This document shows positions 1-5,714 of a DNA stretch of 9,236 nt, piece after piece. The stretch's first letter is position 1. Each line of letters begins with the position of its first letter. Under the pieces are notes generated by a model. That model saw only the letters and a list, made by a program, of their open reading frames with translations. It did not search any database and was not told the origin of the DNA. Both the position numbers and the translations under genes were made by a program. Source of the DNA: Alphaproteobacteria bacterium. GTDB taxonomy: Bacteria; Pseudomonadota; Alphaproteobacteria; UBA2136; JALTLI01. The stretch spans positions 1 to 9,236 of the forward strand of contig JALTLI010000191.1 of the NCBI GenBank assembly GCA_027005635.1, written 5' to 3'.

Positions 1-35
1 AATATAATTTAAATACAAAATAGAAGTATCTAATT

Positions 36-527
36 ATGGAAATGTTAAATTTAGAATCTTTAAACTCTCAATTAACTTGGTTGATTTTGAGTTTTGGTTG
101 CTTATTTTTTATTGTTTGGCGCTTTGTTATTCCTAATATTACATCTACCCTAGATGAACGTTCTAGTAAAATACGCACAGATATAGAAAAAGCTGCAAGT
201 TTGCGTAGTGAAGCAGAAAAAGCTTTAGCTGATTATAAAAAGCAAATTGCATCGGCTAAATCTGAAGCTACTAATATTATTGCTACAGCAAGAAATGATG
301 CTAAAGAAATTGCATCTTCTCAATTAGCTACACTTGAAGCTGAGCTTAATAAAAAAAGTGATACTGCACGTAAAAGTATTGAGCAAGCAAAAGCAAAAGC
401 ACTAGAAGAAGTACAAGATGAAATTGTTGAAATGGCAATGCTTGCAACAGAAAAAATTCTACTAGAAACAGTAGATAAAAAAATGGCGTCTAAAATTACT
501 AATGATGCTATTAAAAATTTAAATTAA
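36..527 (+). CDS. atpF: F0F1 ATP synthase stator subunit, b or b-prime type
   Basis: This 163-aa protein is a peripheral-stalk subunit of the membrane F0 sector, which holds the F1 head against the rotor. One N-terminal membrane helix spans about residues 12-33 (QLTWLILSFG onward). A long charged, alanine-rich helix follows from about residue 38 to the end, as expected for a b-type dimeric stalk. The N terminus (SQLTWL, a VIP after the helix, then LDERSSKI) looks more like the alphaproteobacterial b-prime subunit than b, while the C-terminal ATEKIL resembles b. I therefore leave b against b-prime open. The ATG at 36 is preceded by AGAAG at 22-26 with good spacing; a second ATG at 42 has no spaced ribosome site. 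A strong terminator follows, so this is the last gene of its operon. The upstream F0 genes lie outside the window. Confidence 0.9.
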   Translation: MEMLNLESLNSQLTWLILSFGCLFFIVWRFVIPNITSTLDERSSKIRTDIEKAASLRSEAEKALADYKKQIASAKSEATNIIATARNDAKEIASSQLATLEAELNKKSDTARKSIEQAKAKALEEVQDEIVEMAMLATEKILLETVDKKMASKITNDAIKNLN

Positions 528-556
528 GTTAAATTATAGTTAAATAGCTATATAAT

Positions 557-585
557 AAGCTCTGTATTGTTGCAGAGCTTTTTTT
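557..585 (+). terminator. Intrinsic terminator after the ATP synthase gene
   Basis: A 10-bp stem (AAGCTCTGTA at 557-566 with TGCAGAGCTT at 571-580, including one G-T pair) closes a TTGT loop and runs straight into T581-585. It lies 30 nt after the stop codon and ends the ATP synthase transcript. Confidence 0.9.
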
Positions 586-613
586 GATATATAGTAACTT
601 TAATTTATATAAA
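584..613 (+). promoter_or_regulatory. Likely sigma-70-type promoter for mscS
   Basis: TTGATA at 584-589 matches the -35 consensus at five of six positions. TATAAA at 608-613 (18-nt spacing) or TATATA at 606-611 (16-nt spacing) can serve as the -10 box. It sits just after the upstream terminator and about 25 nt before the mscS start. The region is very AT-rich, so chance matches are possible. Confidence 0.45.
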
Positions 614-636
614 CTAATAAATATAAGGGTTATAAA

Positions 637-1473
637 ATGAAAGAAACAATACAAAGTGCAATAGATAAAGTAGTTGAAATTGTAACAACTTATGGCTTAA
701 GTGTTCTTGGCGCTATAGTTATTCTTATTGTGGGTTGGAATGCATCTAATTTGGTTGCTGATAAAGTATATAAAGCTTTAGGTAAATTACCTAATGCAGA
801 TGAAACATTAAACAGATTTCTTTCAAGTTTAGTTCGTTATACTATTAAAATATTTACTGTTCTTGCTGTACTTTCTCAGTTTGGTATCCAAACTGCAAGT
901 TTAGTTGCCATACTTGGTGCTGCTGGCTTGGCTATTGGTTTGGCATTGCAGGGTACGTTAAGCCATGTTGCATCTGGGGTTATGCTTTTAATATTCCGTC
1001 CATTTAAAATTGGTGATTATATTGAAGCTGGAGGCGTTTCTGGTACAGTAAAAGATATTGGTTTATTTGTAACTGATCTTGCTACTGCTGAAAATATTCA
1101 TATTGTAGTACCCAATGGTAAAATATGGGATACTGTAATTCGTAATTTTAGCCATAATAAAACTAGACGCATAAATTTAACCATAGGTATTGGCTACAAT
1201 GATGATATTAAAAAAGCTAAAAAAATTATCAATGATATTTTAAGTAAAGATGAAAGAGTTCTTAAAGACCCAGAACACCTAGTTGCAGTTAGTGGCTTAG
1301 GTGATAATGCTGTTGATATAAGGGTTAGAGCATGGACTAAAAAAGATGATTTTTGGGAAACTATTTACTTTTTAAATCAAGAAATTAAAGAAACATTTGA
1401 TAAAAAAGGTATAAGTATTCCTTATCCTCAAAGAGACATACATATTGTTTCTGATTGTAATAAAGCTAAATAG
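637..1473 (+). CDS. mscS: Small-conductance mechanosensitive channel, MscS family
   Basis: This 278-aa inner-membrane channel would open under membrane tension and release solutes during osmotic downshock. The length and layout match the basic E. coli-type MscS: a short N terminus, TM1 at about 15-40, TM2 at about 60-84, and the pore-lining Gly/Ala-rich TM3 at about 86-120 (AILGAAGLAIGLALQG then LSHVASGVMLLIFRPF). The family hallmark RPFKIGDYIE follows at 121-130. The beta domain holds VVPNGKIWDTVIRNFS at about 157-172, and a C-terminal alpha/beta domain ends in IPYPQRDIHI. AAGGG at 625-629 lies 7 nt before the ATG. The gene stands alone, between a terminator and a large palindrome, with its own likely promoter. 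Confidence 0.95.
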   Translation: MKETIQSAIDKVVEIVTTYGLSVLGAIVILIVGWNASNLVADKVYKALGKLPNADETLNRFLSSLVRYTIKIFTVLAVLSQFGIQTASLVAILGAAGLAIGLALQGTLSHVASGVMLLIFRPFKIGDYIEAGGVSGTVKDIGLFVTDLATAENIHIVVPNGKIWDTVIRNFSHNKTRRINLTIGIGYNDDIKKAKKIINDILSKDERVLKDPEHLVAVSGLGDNAVDIRVRAWTKKDDFWETIYFLNQEIKETFDKKGISIPYPQRDIHIVSDCNKAK

Positions 1474-1483
1474 TTGTGTTTCC

Positions 1484-1531
1484 TATAAATTCTCAGTTAA
1501 AACACTATAGTGTTTTAACTGAGAATTTATA
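1484..1531. repeat. Perfect 48-bp palindrome between mscS and rpmE
   Basis: Two 24-nt arms (1484-1507 and 1508-1531) are exact reverse complements with no spacer. The centre reads CACTATAGTG, flanked by AAAA and TTTT and then by CTCAG/CTGAG. It begins 10 nt after the mscS stop. As RNA it would form a long hairpin and may end or stabilise the mscS transcript. No T-tract follows directly on either strand, so it is not a standard intrinsic terminator. Confidence 0.9.
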
Positions 1532-1557
1532 TATCTTTAATATTATTTATTCTTTTT

Positions 1558-1586
1558 TTGCGTAAAAACACTTGCACTTTTATACG
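1558..1586 (+). promoter_or_regulatory. Possible rpmE promoter
   Basis: TTGCGT at 1558-1563 and TATACG at 1581-1586 are spaced by 17 nt, upstream of rpmE and downstream of the palindrome. Both boxes are only partial matches (three and four of six). A promoter is expected here because rpmE follows a likely transcript end, but the exact site is uncertain. Confidence 0.25.
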
Positions 1587-1629
1587 AATATGTTACATTG
1601 CGCCTAAGTTTAGAAAAGGATAGAGACAA

Positions 1630-1839
1630 ATGAAACAAGATATTCACCCAGATTACCACGAAATTACAGTTGTAATGACTGATGGTACTGAATTTAAAAC
1701 ACGTTCTACTTGGGGTAAAAAGGGCGATAAAATGACTCTTTTAATTGACCCAAAATCTCACCCTGCTTACACAGGTAAGCGTAAAATGATGGATTTTGAA
1801 GGTCGTGTTGATAAATTTAACAAACGTTACGGAAGATAA
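1630..1839 (+). CDS. rpmE: 50S ribosomal protein L31, cysteine-free type
   Basis: This 69-aa basic protein belongs to the large ribosomal subunit, where L31 bridges the two subunits near the central protuberance. It begins with the family start MKQDIHPDYH and contains TRSTWGKKGD and IDPKSHPAYTGK, then a basic C terminus with GRVDKFNKRYG. It has no cysteine, so it is the zinc-independent (C-minus) form. The overall pattern matches alphaproteobacterial L31. A strong ribosome site (AAAAGGA, ending at 1620) lies 9 nt before the ATG. The gene is monocistronic and followed by its own terminator. Confidence 0.97.
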   Translation: MKQDIHPDYHEITVVMTDGTEFKTRSTWGKKGDKMTLLIDPKSHPAYTGKRKMMDFEGRVDKFNKRYGR

Positions 1840-1868
1840 TTTCAAAAAGTTTGTTGATTTCAAATTTT

Positions 1869-1896
1869 AAAAGAGGCTCTAGTAGCCTCTTTTTTT
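1869..1896 (+). terminator. Intrinsic terminator of rpmE
   Basis: The stem AAAAGAGGCT (1869-1878) pairs with AGCCTCTTTT (1884-1893) around a 5-nt loop, and the T-run extends to 1896. It starts 30 nt after the rpmE stop. Confidence 0.92.
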
Positions 1897-1926
1897 ATGT
1901 GATTAATAAAATCGCTATATCTAAAG

Positions 1927-1960
1927 AAAAAAATAACCCGCATAATTACGGGTTATTTTT
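1927..1960 (-). terminator. Intrinsic terminator of cheW, probably bidirectional
   Basis: A 12-bp stem (1929-1940 with 1949-1960) has a CCCG/CGGG core and an 8-nt loop. Read on the minus strand it runs into seven T (complement of 1927-1933), 13 nt after the cheW stop. On the plus strand it is also followed by T-rich sequence, so it may back up rpmE termination. Confidence 0.85.
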
Positions 1961-1973
1961 AATAAGCTTTTAT

Positions 1974-2489
1974 TTATTCAATAGAACTAAGGCTTGAAAG
2001 TTCCTGTAGGTTAAATACTTTTTTAAGGTCAATTAAAATAAGCATTTGATCATCTTGGTTTGTAATACCACGGATATATTCAGAGCCAATACCATTTGCT
2101 ACAATAGCAGGTGGTGGGCTAATTGCATCTACAGGAATACGTAAAACTTCTGCAACGCTATCTACAACTAAACCTAAAATGTTACCAACAATTTCAACAA
2201 CTATTATTCTTGAATTGTCGTCTAGGTCATTTGCATTTAAGTTGAAACGTTTACGTAAATCAACTACTGGAATAATTTGACCACGTAAATTAATTACCCC
2301 TTCAACAAATGCAGGAGAATTAGGAACAGGAGTTATTTCTGTCATTCTAATTATTTCTCTAACGTCTAGGATAGGAAGACCGAATTCTTCTTCTAGCAAT
2401 CTAAAGGTAACAAGTTGTAGTACAACATCACTTGCTTTTATTGATGGATTATCAGCTTTAGCACTTTCTGTTACTGCAGTTTCTGTCAT
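1974..2489 (-). CDS. cheW: Chemotaxis coupling protein CheW
   Basis: This 171-aa cytoplasmic adaptor would link chemoreceptors to the kinase CheA. After about 20 variable residues, a single CheW domain fills the rest: LQLVTFRLLEEEFGLPILDVREI at 24-46, the PVPNSPAFVEGVINLRGQIIPVVDLR core around 55-79, then GLVVDSVAEVLRI and a closing MLILIDLKKVF near 149-159. There is no kinase or receiver domain, so it is CheW rather than CheA or CheV. The ATG has AAGG at 2501-2504 about 11 nt upstream. The gene is transcribed alone from a divergent promoter shared with fliI and ends at a clear terminator. No CheA, CheY or receptor gene is in the window. Confidence 0.95.
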   Translation of the reverse strand: MTETAVTESAKADNPSIKASDVVLQLVTFRLLEEEFGLPILDVREIIRMTEITPVPNSPAFVEGVINLRGQIIPVVDLRKRFNLNANDLDDNSRIIVVEIVGNILGLVVDSVAEVLRIPVDAISPPPAIVANGIGSEYIRGITNQDDQMLILIDLKKVFNLQELSSLSSIE

Positions 2490-2524
2490 AGGTATATTAT
2501 CCTTAATTTTTTCTTATTTTGATA

Positions 2525-2553
2525 ATTATCACAGTATAAATGATTTAAAGCAA
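2525..2553 (-). promoter_or_regulatory. Likely sigma-70-type promoter for cheW
   Basis: On the minus strand, TTGCTT (2548-2553) and GATAAT (2525-2530) are separated by exactly 17 nt, and a TG one base before the -10 gives an extended -10 element. It lies about 35 nt upstream of the cheW start. Confidence 0.55.
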
Positions 2554-2569
2554 GTTTTTAGCGTAAGAA

Positions 2570-2599
2570 TTGTTTTTATAATCACTCTTCTGTTATAGT
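2570..2599 (+). promoter_or_regulatory. Possible promoter for fliI-fliJ
   Basis: TTGTTT (2570-2575) and TATAGT (2594-2599) are 18 nt apart, with TG placed as in an extended -10. A second TATAAT at 2577-2582 lacks a good -35. I saw no sigma-54-type GG/GC pair here. The choice between the two -10 boxes is uncertain. Confidence 0.35.
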
Positions 2600-2645
2600 T
2601 AGTGTGTTATTTGTATTACCAACATTATTAAAGGCACCTAAATTA

Positions 2646-3974
2646 ATGACCATTTTAGATAACTTAGCACAACAAATTGCAAGTGAAAAACTTAGTAAAG
2701 TTTATGGCTTAGTTGAAGGTATTTCTGGCTTAATGATATCTTGTACTGGTATTAGTGGAACATCTATGGGTAGTAGGTGCATTATAGAAGCTAGTAATGG
2801 AAAAAATTGTGAAGCAGAAATTGTCGGCTATAAAAACAAAAAAGTTTTATTAATGCCCTTTGGTATAGTAGATGGCATTGGCCCTGGCAATAAAGTTTAT
2901 GCAGTAAGTGATAGCCCAACACTAGCTGTAAATAATAGTTATATGGGAAGAATAGTTGATGGTCTTGGTAGACCAATTGATGATAAGGGTAAGCTTTCTA
3001 TTGGTGGAGTTAAAATGCTTCTTAGGGCCTCTGCTCCTTTAGCAAGCAGAAGAAACTTAGTTGAAGGCAAACTTGATGTTGGAGTTAAAGCAATTAATAG
3101 CTTTTTGACTTTATGTGATGGTCAGCGTATGGGGATTTTTTCTGGTTCTGGTGTTGGTAAATCTGTTTTAATGTCTATGATAGCAAGGTACACAGAAGCA
3201 GAAGTTGTAGTTATTGGCTTAATTGGTGAACGGGGCAGAGAAGTTAACGAATTTATTGAAAAACAACTTGGTGAAGATGGCTTAAAAAAATCAGTTGTAG
3301 TTGTGGCAACAGGTGATGAACCACCACTAATGCGCAGACAAGCAGCATATACCACCATGGCAATTGCCGAGTATTACAGAGATTGCGGTTTTAAAGTTAT
3401 GCTACTTATGGATAGTTTGACTCGTTTTGCCATTGCTCAGCGTGAAATAGGTTTAAGTGCAGGAGAACCACCAACAACACGTGGTTTCACCCCGTCAGTA
3501 TTTGCAGAATTACCAAGATTACTAGAAAGAGCAGGCCCCGGAACTGAAAAAGGTAATATAACAGCAATTTTTACAGTTTTAGTTGAAGGTGGTGATTTAG
3601 ATGAACCAATTGCCGATGCAGTTCGTGGAATTGTTGATGGTCATATTGTTCTAGATAGAGCACTTGCTGAGCGCGGGCATTTTCCATCTATTAATATTTT
3701 AAAATCCATTAGCCGTATGGTTCCGCAATGTTTAACAAAAGATGAATATAAAGTTTTACGCAAAGCCAAAGAGATTTTAGCAACATACAATGATATGGAA
3801 GAACTTATTCGTTTAGGTGCATATAAAAAGGGATCAGATGCTAAGGTTGATTTAGCCATTGAATATTATCCAAAACTAGAAGCATTTCTTCAACAAGATA
3901 TGACTGAGCATAAAACATTGGCAGAAAGTTATGCTGAACTTTCTACAATATTATTGCCAATTATGGGTGATTAA
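2646..3974 (+). CDS. fliI: Flagellum-specific export ATPase FliI
   Basis: This 442-aa ATPase would power, with FliH and FliJ, flagellar type III export at the membrane base of the flagellum. It is related to F1-beta. The nucleotide site is intact: P-loop SGSGVGKS at 166-173 (Lys172), the GERGREV segment with catalytic Glu195, and Walker B LLMDSLTRFA with Asp256. Lys172 and Glu195 are both 16 residues lower than in E. coli FliI (188 and 211). The ATPase signature region GFTPSVFAELPRLLERAG follows. I chose ATG 2646, with AAAGG at 2630-2634 before it. An in-frame GTG at 2604 would add 14 residues that do not look like the family. fliJ follows after 2 nt; cheW diverges upstream. Confidence 0.96.
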   Translation: MTILDNLAQQIASEKLSKVYGLVEGISGLMISCTGISGTSMGSRCIIEASNGKNCEAEIVGYKNKKVLLMPFGIVDGIGPGNKVYAVSDSPTLAVNNSYMGRIVDGLGRPIDDKGKLSIGGVKMLLRASAPLASRRNLVEGKLDVGVKAINSFLTLCDGQRMGIFSGSGVGKSVLMSMIARYTEAEVVVIGLIGERGREVNEFIEKQLGEDGLKKSVVVVATGDEPPLMRRQAAYTTMAIAEYYRDCGFKVMLLMDSLTRFAIAQREIGLSAGEPPTTRGFTPSVFAELPRLLERAGPGTEKGNITAIFTVLVEGGDLDEPIADAVRGIVDGHIVLDRALAERGHFPSINILKSISRMVPQCLTKDEYKVLRKAKEILATYNDMEELIRLGAYKKGSDAKVDLAIEYYPKLEAFLQQDMTEHKTLAESYAELSTILLPIMGD

Positions 3975-3976
3975 TT

Positions 3977-4405
3977 ATGGCAAATTCTATCAAAACAATT
4001 GAAACATTACTTAAACTTAGCGAAAATGCAGTGGAAGAAAAACAAAAGGAAATAAGCGCAATTCAATATCGCCTAGATGCAATGGAAGATAGAAAAAAGC
4101 ATCTACTTACCAGCATAGAAGTTGAAGCTTGTATTGCAAGTGAAGCAAGTACTCCTTTACTTTATGAAATGTCAGGAAAATTTCAGGCAAAAGCAGAAGA
4201 TGAAATTGATTTAATAAACCAAGCCATAGAATTAACCATTAAAGAGCTTGAAGAAAAAAGAGCAGAATTACTAGTTTTATATCAAGAGCAAAAAACAAAT
4301 GATATTGTTCTACAAAGAAAAATAGAAGTTATTCGTAAAGAACAAGTTAAAAAAGATGTAAATGAATTAGATGAAATAGCTTCTAGTATGCACAGAAGGA
4401 AGTAA
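3977..4405 (+). CDS. fliJ: FliJ-like flagellar export chaperone
   Basis: This 142-aa, strongly charged protein is predicted to be almost entirely helical. Heptad-like stretches lie at about 10-50 and 75-130, giving an antiparallel coiled coil like FliJ, which inserts into the FliI ring and helps couple ATP hydrolysis to export. Sequence conservation in this family is poor, so the call rests on size, composition and position. The ATG is 2 nt after the fliI stop, with GGG at 3964-3966 as a weak ribosome site, so coupling to fliI is likely. The C terminus is basic (HRRK). It ends only 7 nt from the convergent gene, and no convincing terminator is visible between them. Confidence 0.8.
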   Translation: MANSIKTIETLLKLSENAVEEKQKEISAIQYRLDAMEDRKKHLLTSIEVEACIASEASTPLLYEMSGKFQAKAEDEIDLINQAIELTIKELEEKRAELLVLYQEQKTNDIVLQRKIEVIRKEQVKKDVNELDEIASSMHRRK

Positions 4406-4412
4406 TTTAATA

Positions 4413-4763
4413 TTAATTAAAAATACTATGTAATATTACAGGAAGTTTATATTCTGGCTGATGATGGACAAAATATGCATAGCTTTTCAAACCATCTTTT
4501 CTGGCATAATGTATTTTTAAATCCATATATTTAGGTAGTATTTCATTATAAAAATGAGAGCCAATTTTGGTTGTCAACTCTTCAAGAGTTTCATTATTTT
4601 CTTTTACTTGTATATTTAACCATTTTTGGAAATCTTCACATTCTATCATGTCTCTATCTGGAACATAGCGAAGAACCAATTGTTGATTTTCTTCCAGCGG
4701 AGCTTCAATAGTAAAAACCTGTTTTGCAGAATGGCTAGCTATTGATTTTGCTGTTAGCTTCAT
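4413..4763 (-). CDS. Small QueF-like (T-fold) protein without the catalytic cysteine loop, function unknown
   Basis: This 116-aa protein is not confidently assigned. By eye it follows the order of the nitrile reductase QueF C-terminal part: F-x-I-x-AP at 17-22, LVLRYVPDRDMIE at 29-41 (QueF: a strand, Y-x-P-D, VE), DFQKWLN at 44-50, LEELTTKI at 60-67 where QueF has HED-C-x-x-I, then ILPKYMDLKIHY at 75-86 where QueF has P-R-x-x-E-V. The stretch that in QueF carries the active-site Cys and Asp (CPVTGQPD) is absent, so reductase activity is unlikely. A single Cys42 lies elsewhere. The ATG directly abuts the cheR stop (TAA-ATG), with AGG at 4774-4776, so it is probably translated with cheR. This suggests a chemotaxis or flagellar role, but that is inference. 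It could also be an unrelated small protein. Confidence 0.75.
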   Translation of the reverse strand: MKLTAKSIASHSAKQVFTIEAPLEENQQLVLRYVPDRDMIECEDFQKWLNIQVKENNETLEELTTKIGSHFYNEILPKYMDLKIHYARKDGLKSYAYFVHHQPEYKLPVILHSIFN

Positions 4764-5645
4764 TTATGCAAGACCTAGTTTAATTAAATTAGCCTTTTTA
4801 ATAGTTTCAGCTTTTTGATAAGCAAGTGATTGACCCATTTCTTTACACTGACGGAAAATATCACGTTGAGGATAAAGATTTTCTGAGTGCCCAACAAGAA
4901 GGTAACCATTTGCATGTAATGCTGAAGAGATATTATTTAGCACCACAACTTTTGATGCTTCATCAAAGTAAATAAGTACATTTCTACAAAAAGCTATATC
5001 AAATTGACCAATCATACGAATACGGCTAGCATCCATAAGGTTACCTTCTTGGAATTTAACCATGCGTTTTATTTCATCGCTTATAATATATGTGTCATCT
5101 TGTTCATTGCGGGTAAAGCAACGTTGCATTAAATCTTGTGGAATGTTTCTTATGGCATATTTTGTGTAGATACCTGCTTTAGCTTTTTCAATTGCTCTAC
5201 GGCTGATATCTGTACCAACAATTTCTACTGTAAAGCCTTTTGCTTCTGGTAAATTCATACATTGAAATGCTACAGTATAGGCTTCATCACCAGTAGATGC
5301 AGCACAGCTCCAAATTCTGATTTTGCTTTTACCTTGCTTACGTAAATCTGCAAGTGTGGGCTTTAATACATATTCTTCAAAATCTTTTAATTGAGGTTGG
5401 TTTCTAAAGAAGAAAGTTTCATTAATAGTTATTTCATTCATAAGTAGTGTATGCTCAGTAGCTTTTGCTTGTGGAGACTTAATAAATGTATAATACTCCT
5501 GAAAGCTGTTCATGGCTAAGGCATTCATACGGTTACTTATTTTAGATGATAAGTAATATGCTTTAGATTCACTAAACCTCATTCCAGAAATTTCATAAAT
5601 AAAATCTGCATATTTTGTAAATAAATCACCGCTTAGAGTTTCCAT
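4764..5645 (-). CDS. cheR: Chemotaxis protein methyltransferase CheR
   Basis: This 293-aa cytoplasmic enzyme would transfer methyl groups from S-adenosylmethionine to glutamates of chemoreceptors, driving adaptation. An N-terminal helical CheR domain (about 5-70) is followed by NETFFFR at 75-81. The methyltransferase domain has motif I IWSCAASTGDEAYT at 111-124, an acidic strand end TDIS at 145-148, the CheR hallmark FCRNVLIYFD at 219-228, and GHSE at 252-255. Motif I reads GDE where most CheR have GEE, a conservative change. There is no extra receptor-binding or TPR domain. AAAAAGGA about 6 nt upstream is a strong ribosome site. A minus-strand TATAAT at 5684-5689 may give it its own promoter. 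The next gene abuts its stop. No cheB is visible. Confidence 0.96.
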   Translation of the reverse strand: METLSGDLFTKYADFIYEISGMRFSESKAYYLSSKISNRMNALAMNSFQEYYTFIKSPQAKATEHTLLMNEITINETFFFRNQPQLKDFEEYVLKPTLADLRKQGKSKIRIWSCAASTGDEAYTVAFQCMNLPEAKGFTVEIVGTDISRRAIEKAKAGIYTKYAIRNIPQDLMQRCFTRNEQDDTYIISDEIKRMVKFQEGNLMDASRIRMIGQFDIAFCRNVLIYFDEASKVVVLNNISSALHANGYLLVGHSENLYPQRDIFRQCKEMGQSLAYQKAETIKKANLIKLGLA

Positions 5646-5683
5646 ATCTATCCTTTTTATTATTTCTTAATTTAGAATAAGTG

Positions 5684-5689
5684 ATTATA
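5684..5689 (-). promoter_or_regulatory. Possible -10 box upstream of cheR
   Basis: A perfect TATAAT on the minus strand lies in the 69-bp gap between the FliK-like gene and cheR, about 39 nt before the cheR start. No good -35 is found at 16-18 nt, so this is weak support for separate cheR transcription. Confidence 0.25.
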
Positions 5690-5714
5690 TCTTAAATAAT
5701 TATTTATGTGTAGC

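Noticed and set aside
1..35. Tail of an upstream ATP synthase gene
   Set aside because: Only a few codons are visible and two frames have plausible stops (10-12 or 21-23), so no gene end can be assigned.
2604..2645. GTG start giving a 456-aa FliI
   Set aside because: The added residues are hydrophobic and unlike the family, and a ribosome site (AAAGG) fits the ATG at 2646. The ATPase residues also line up well from 2646.
3122..3358. Minus-strand open frame inside fliI
   Set aside because: It is antisense to the strongly conserved P-loop region of FliI and has no support of its own.
4408..4438. Possible hairpin between fliJ and the convergent gene (TAATATTA at 4408-4415 and 4431-4438)
   Set aside because: The stem is 8 bp of A-T only with a 15-nt loop and no T-run; such matches are common in AT-rich DNA.
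5694..5705. AAATAATTATTT palindrome between the FliK-like gene and cheR
   Set aside because: Short, A-T only and without a loop or T-tract, so not a credible terminator or operator.
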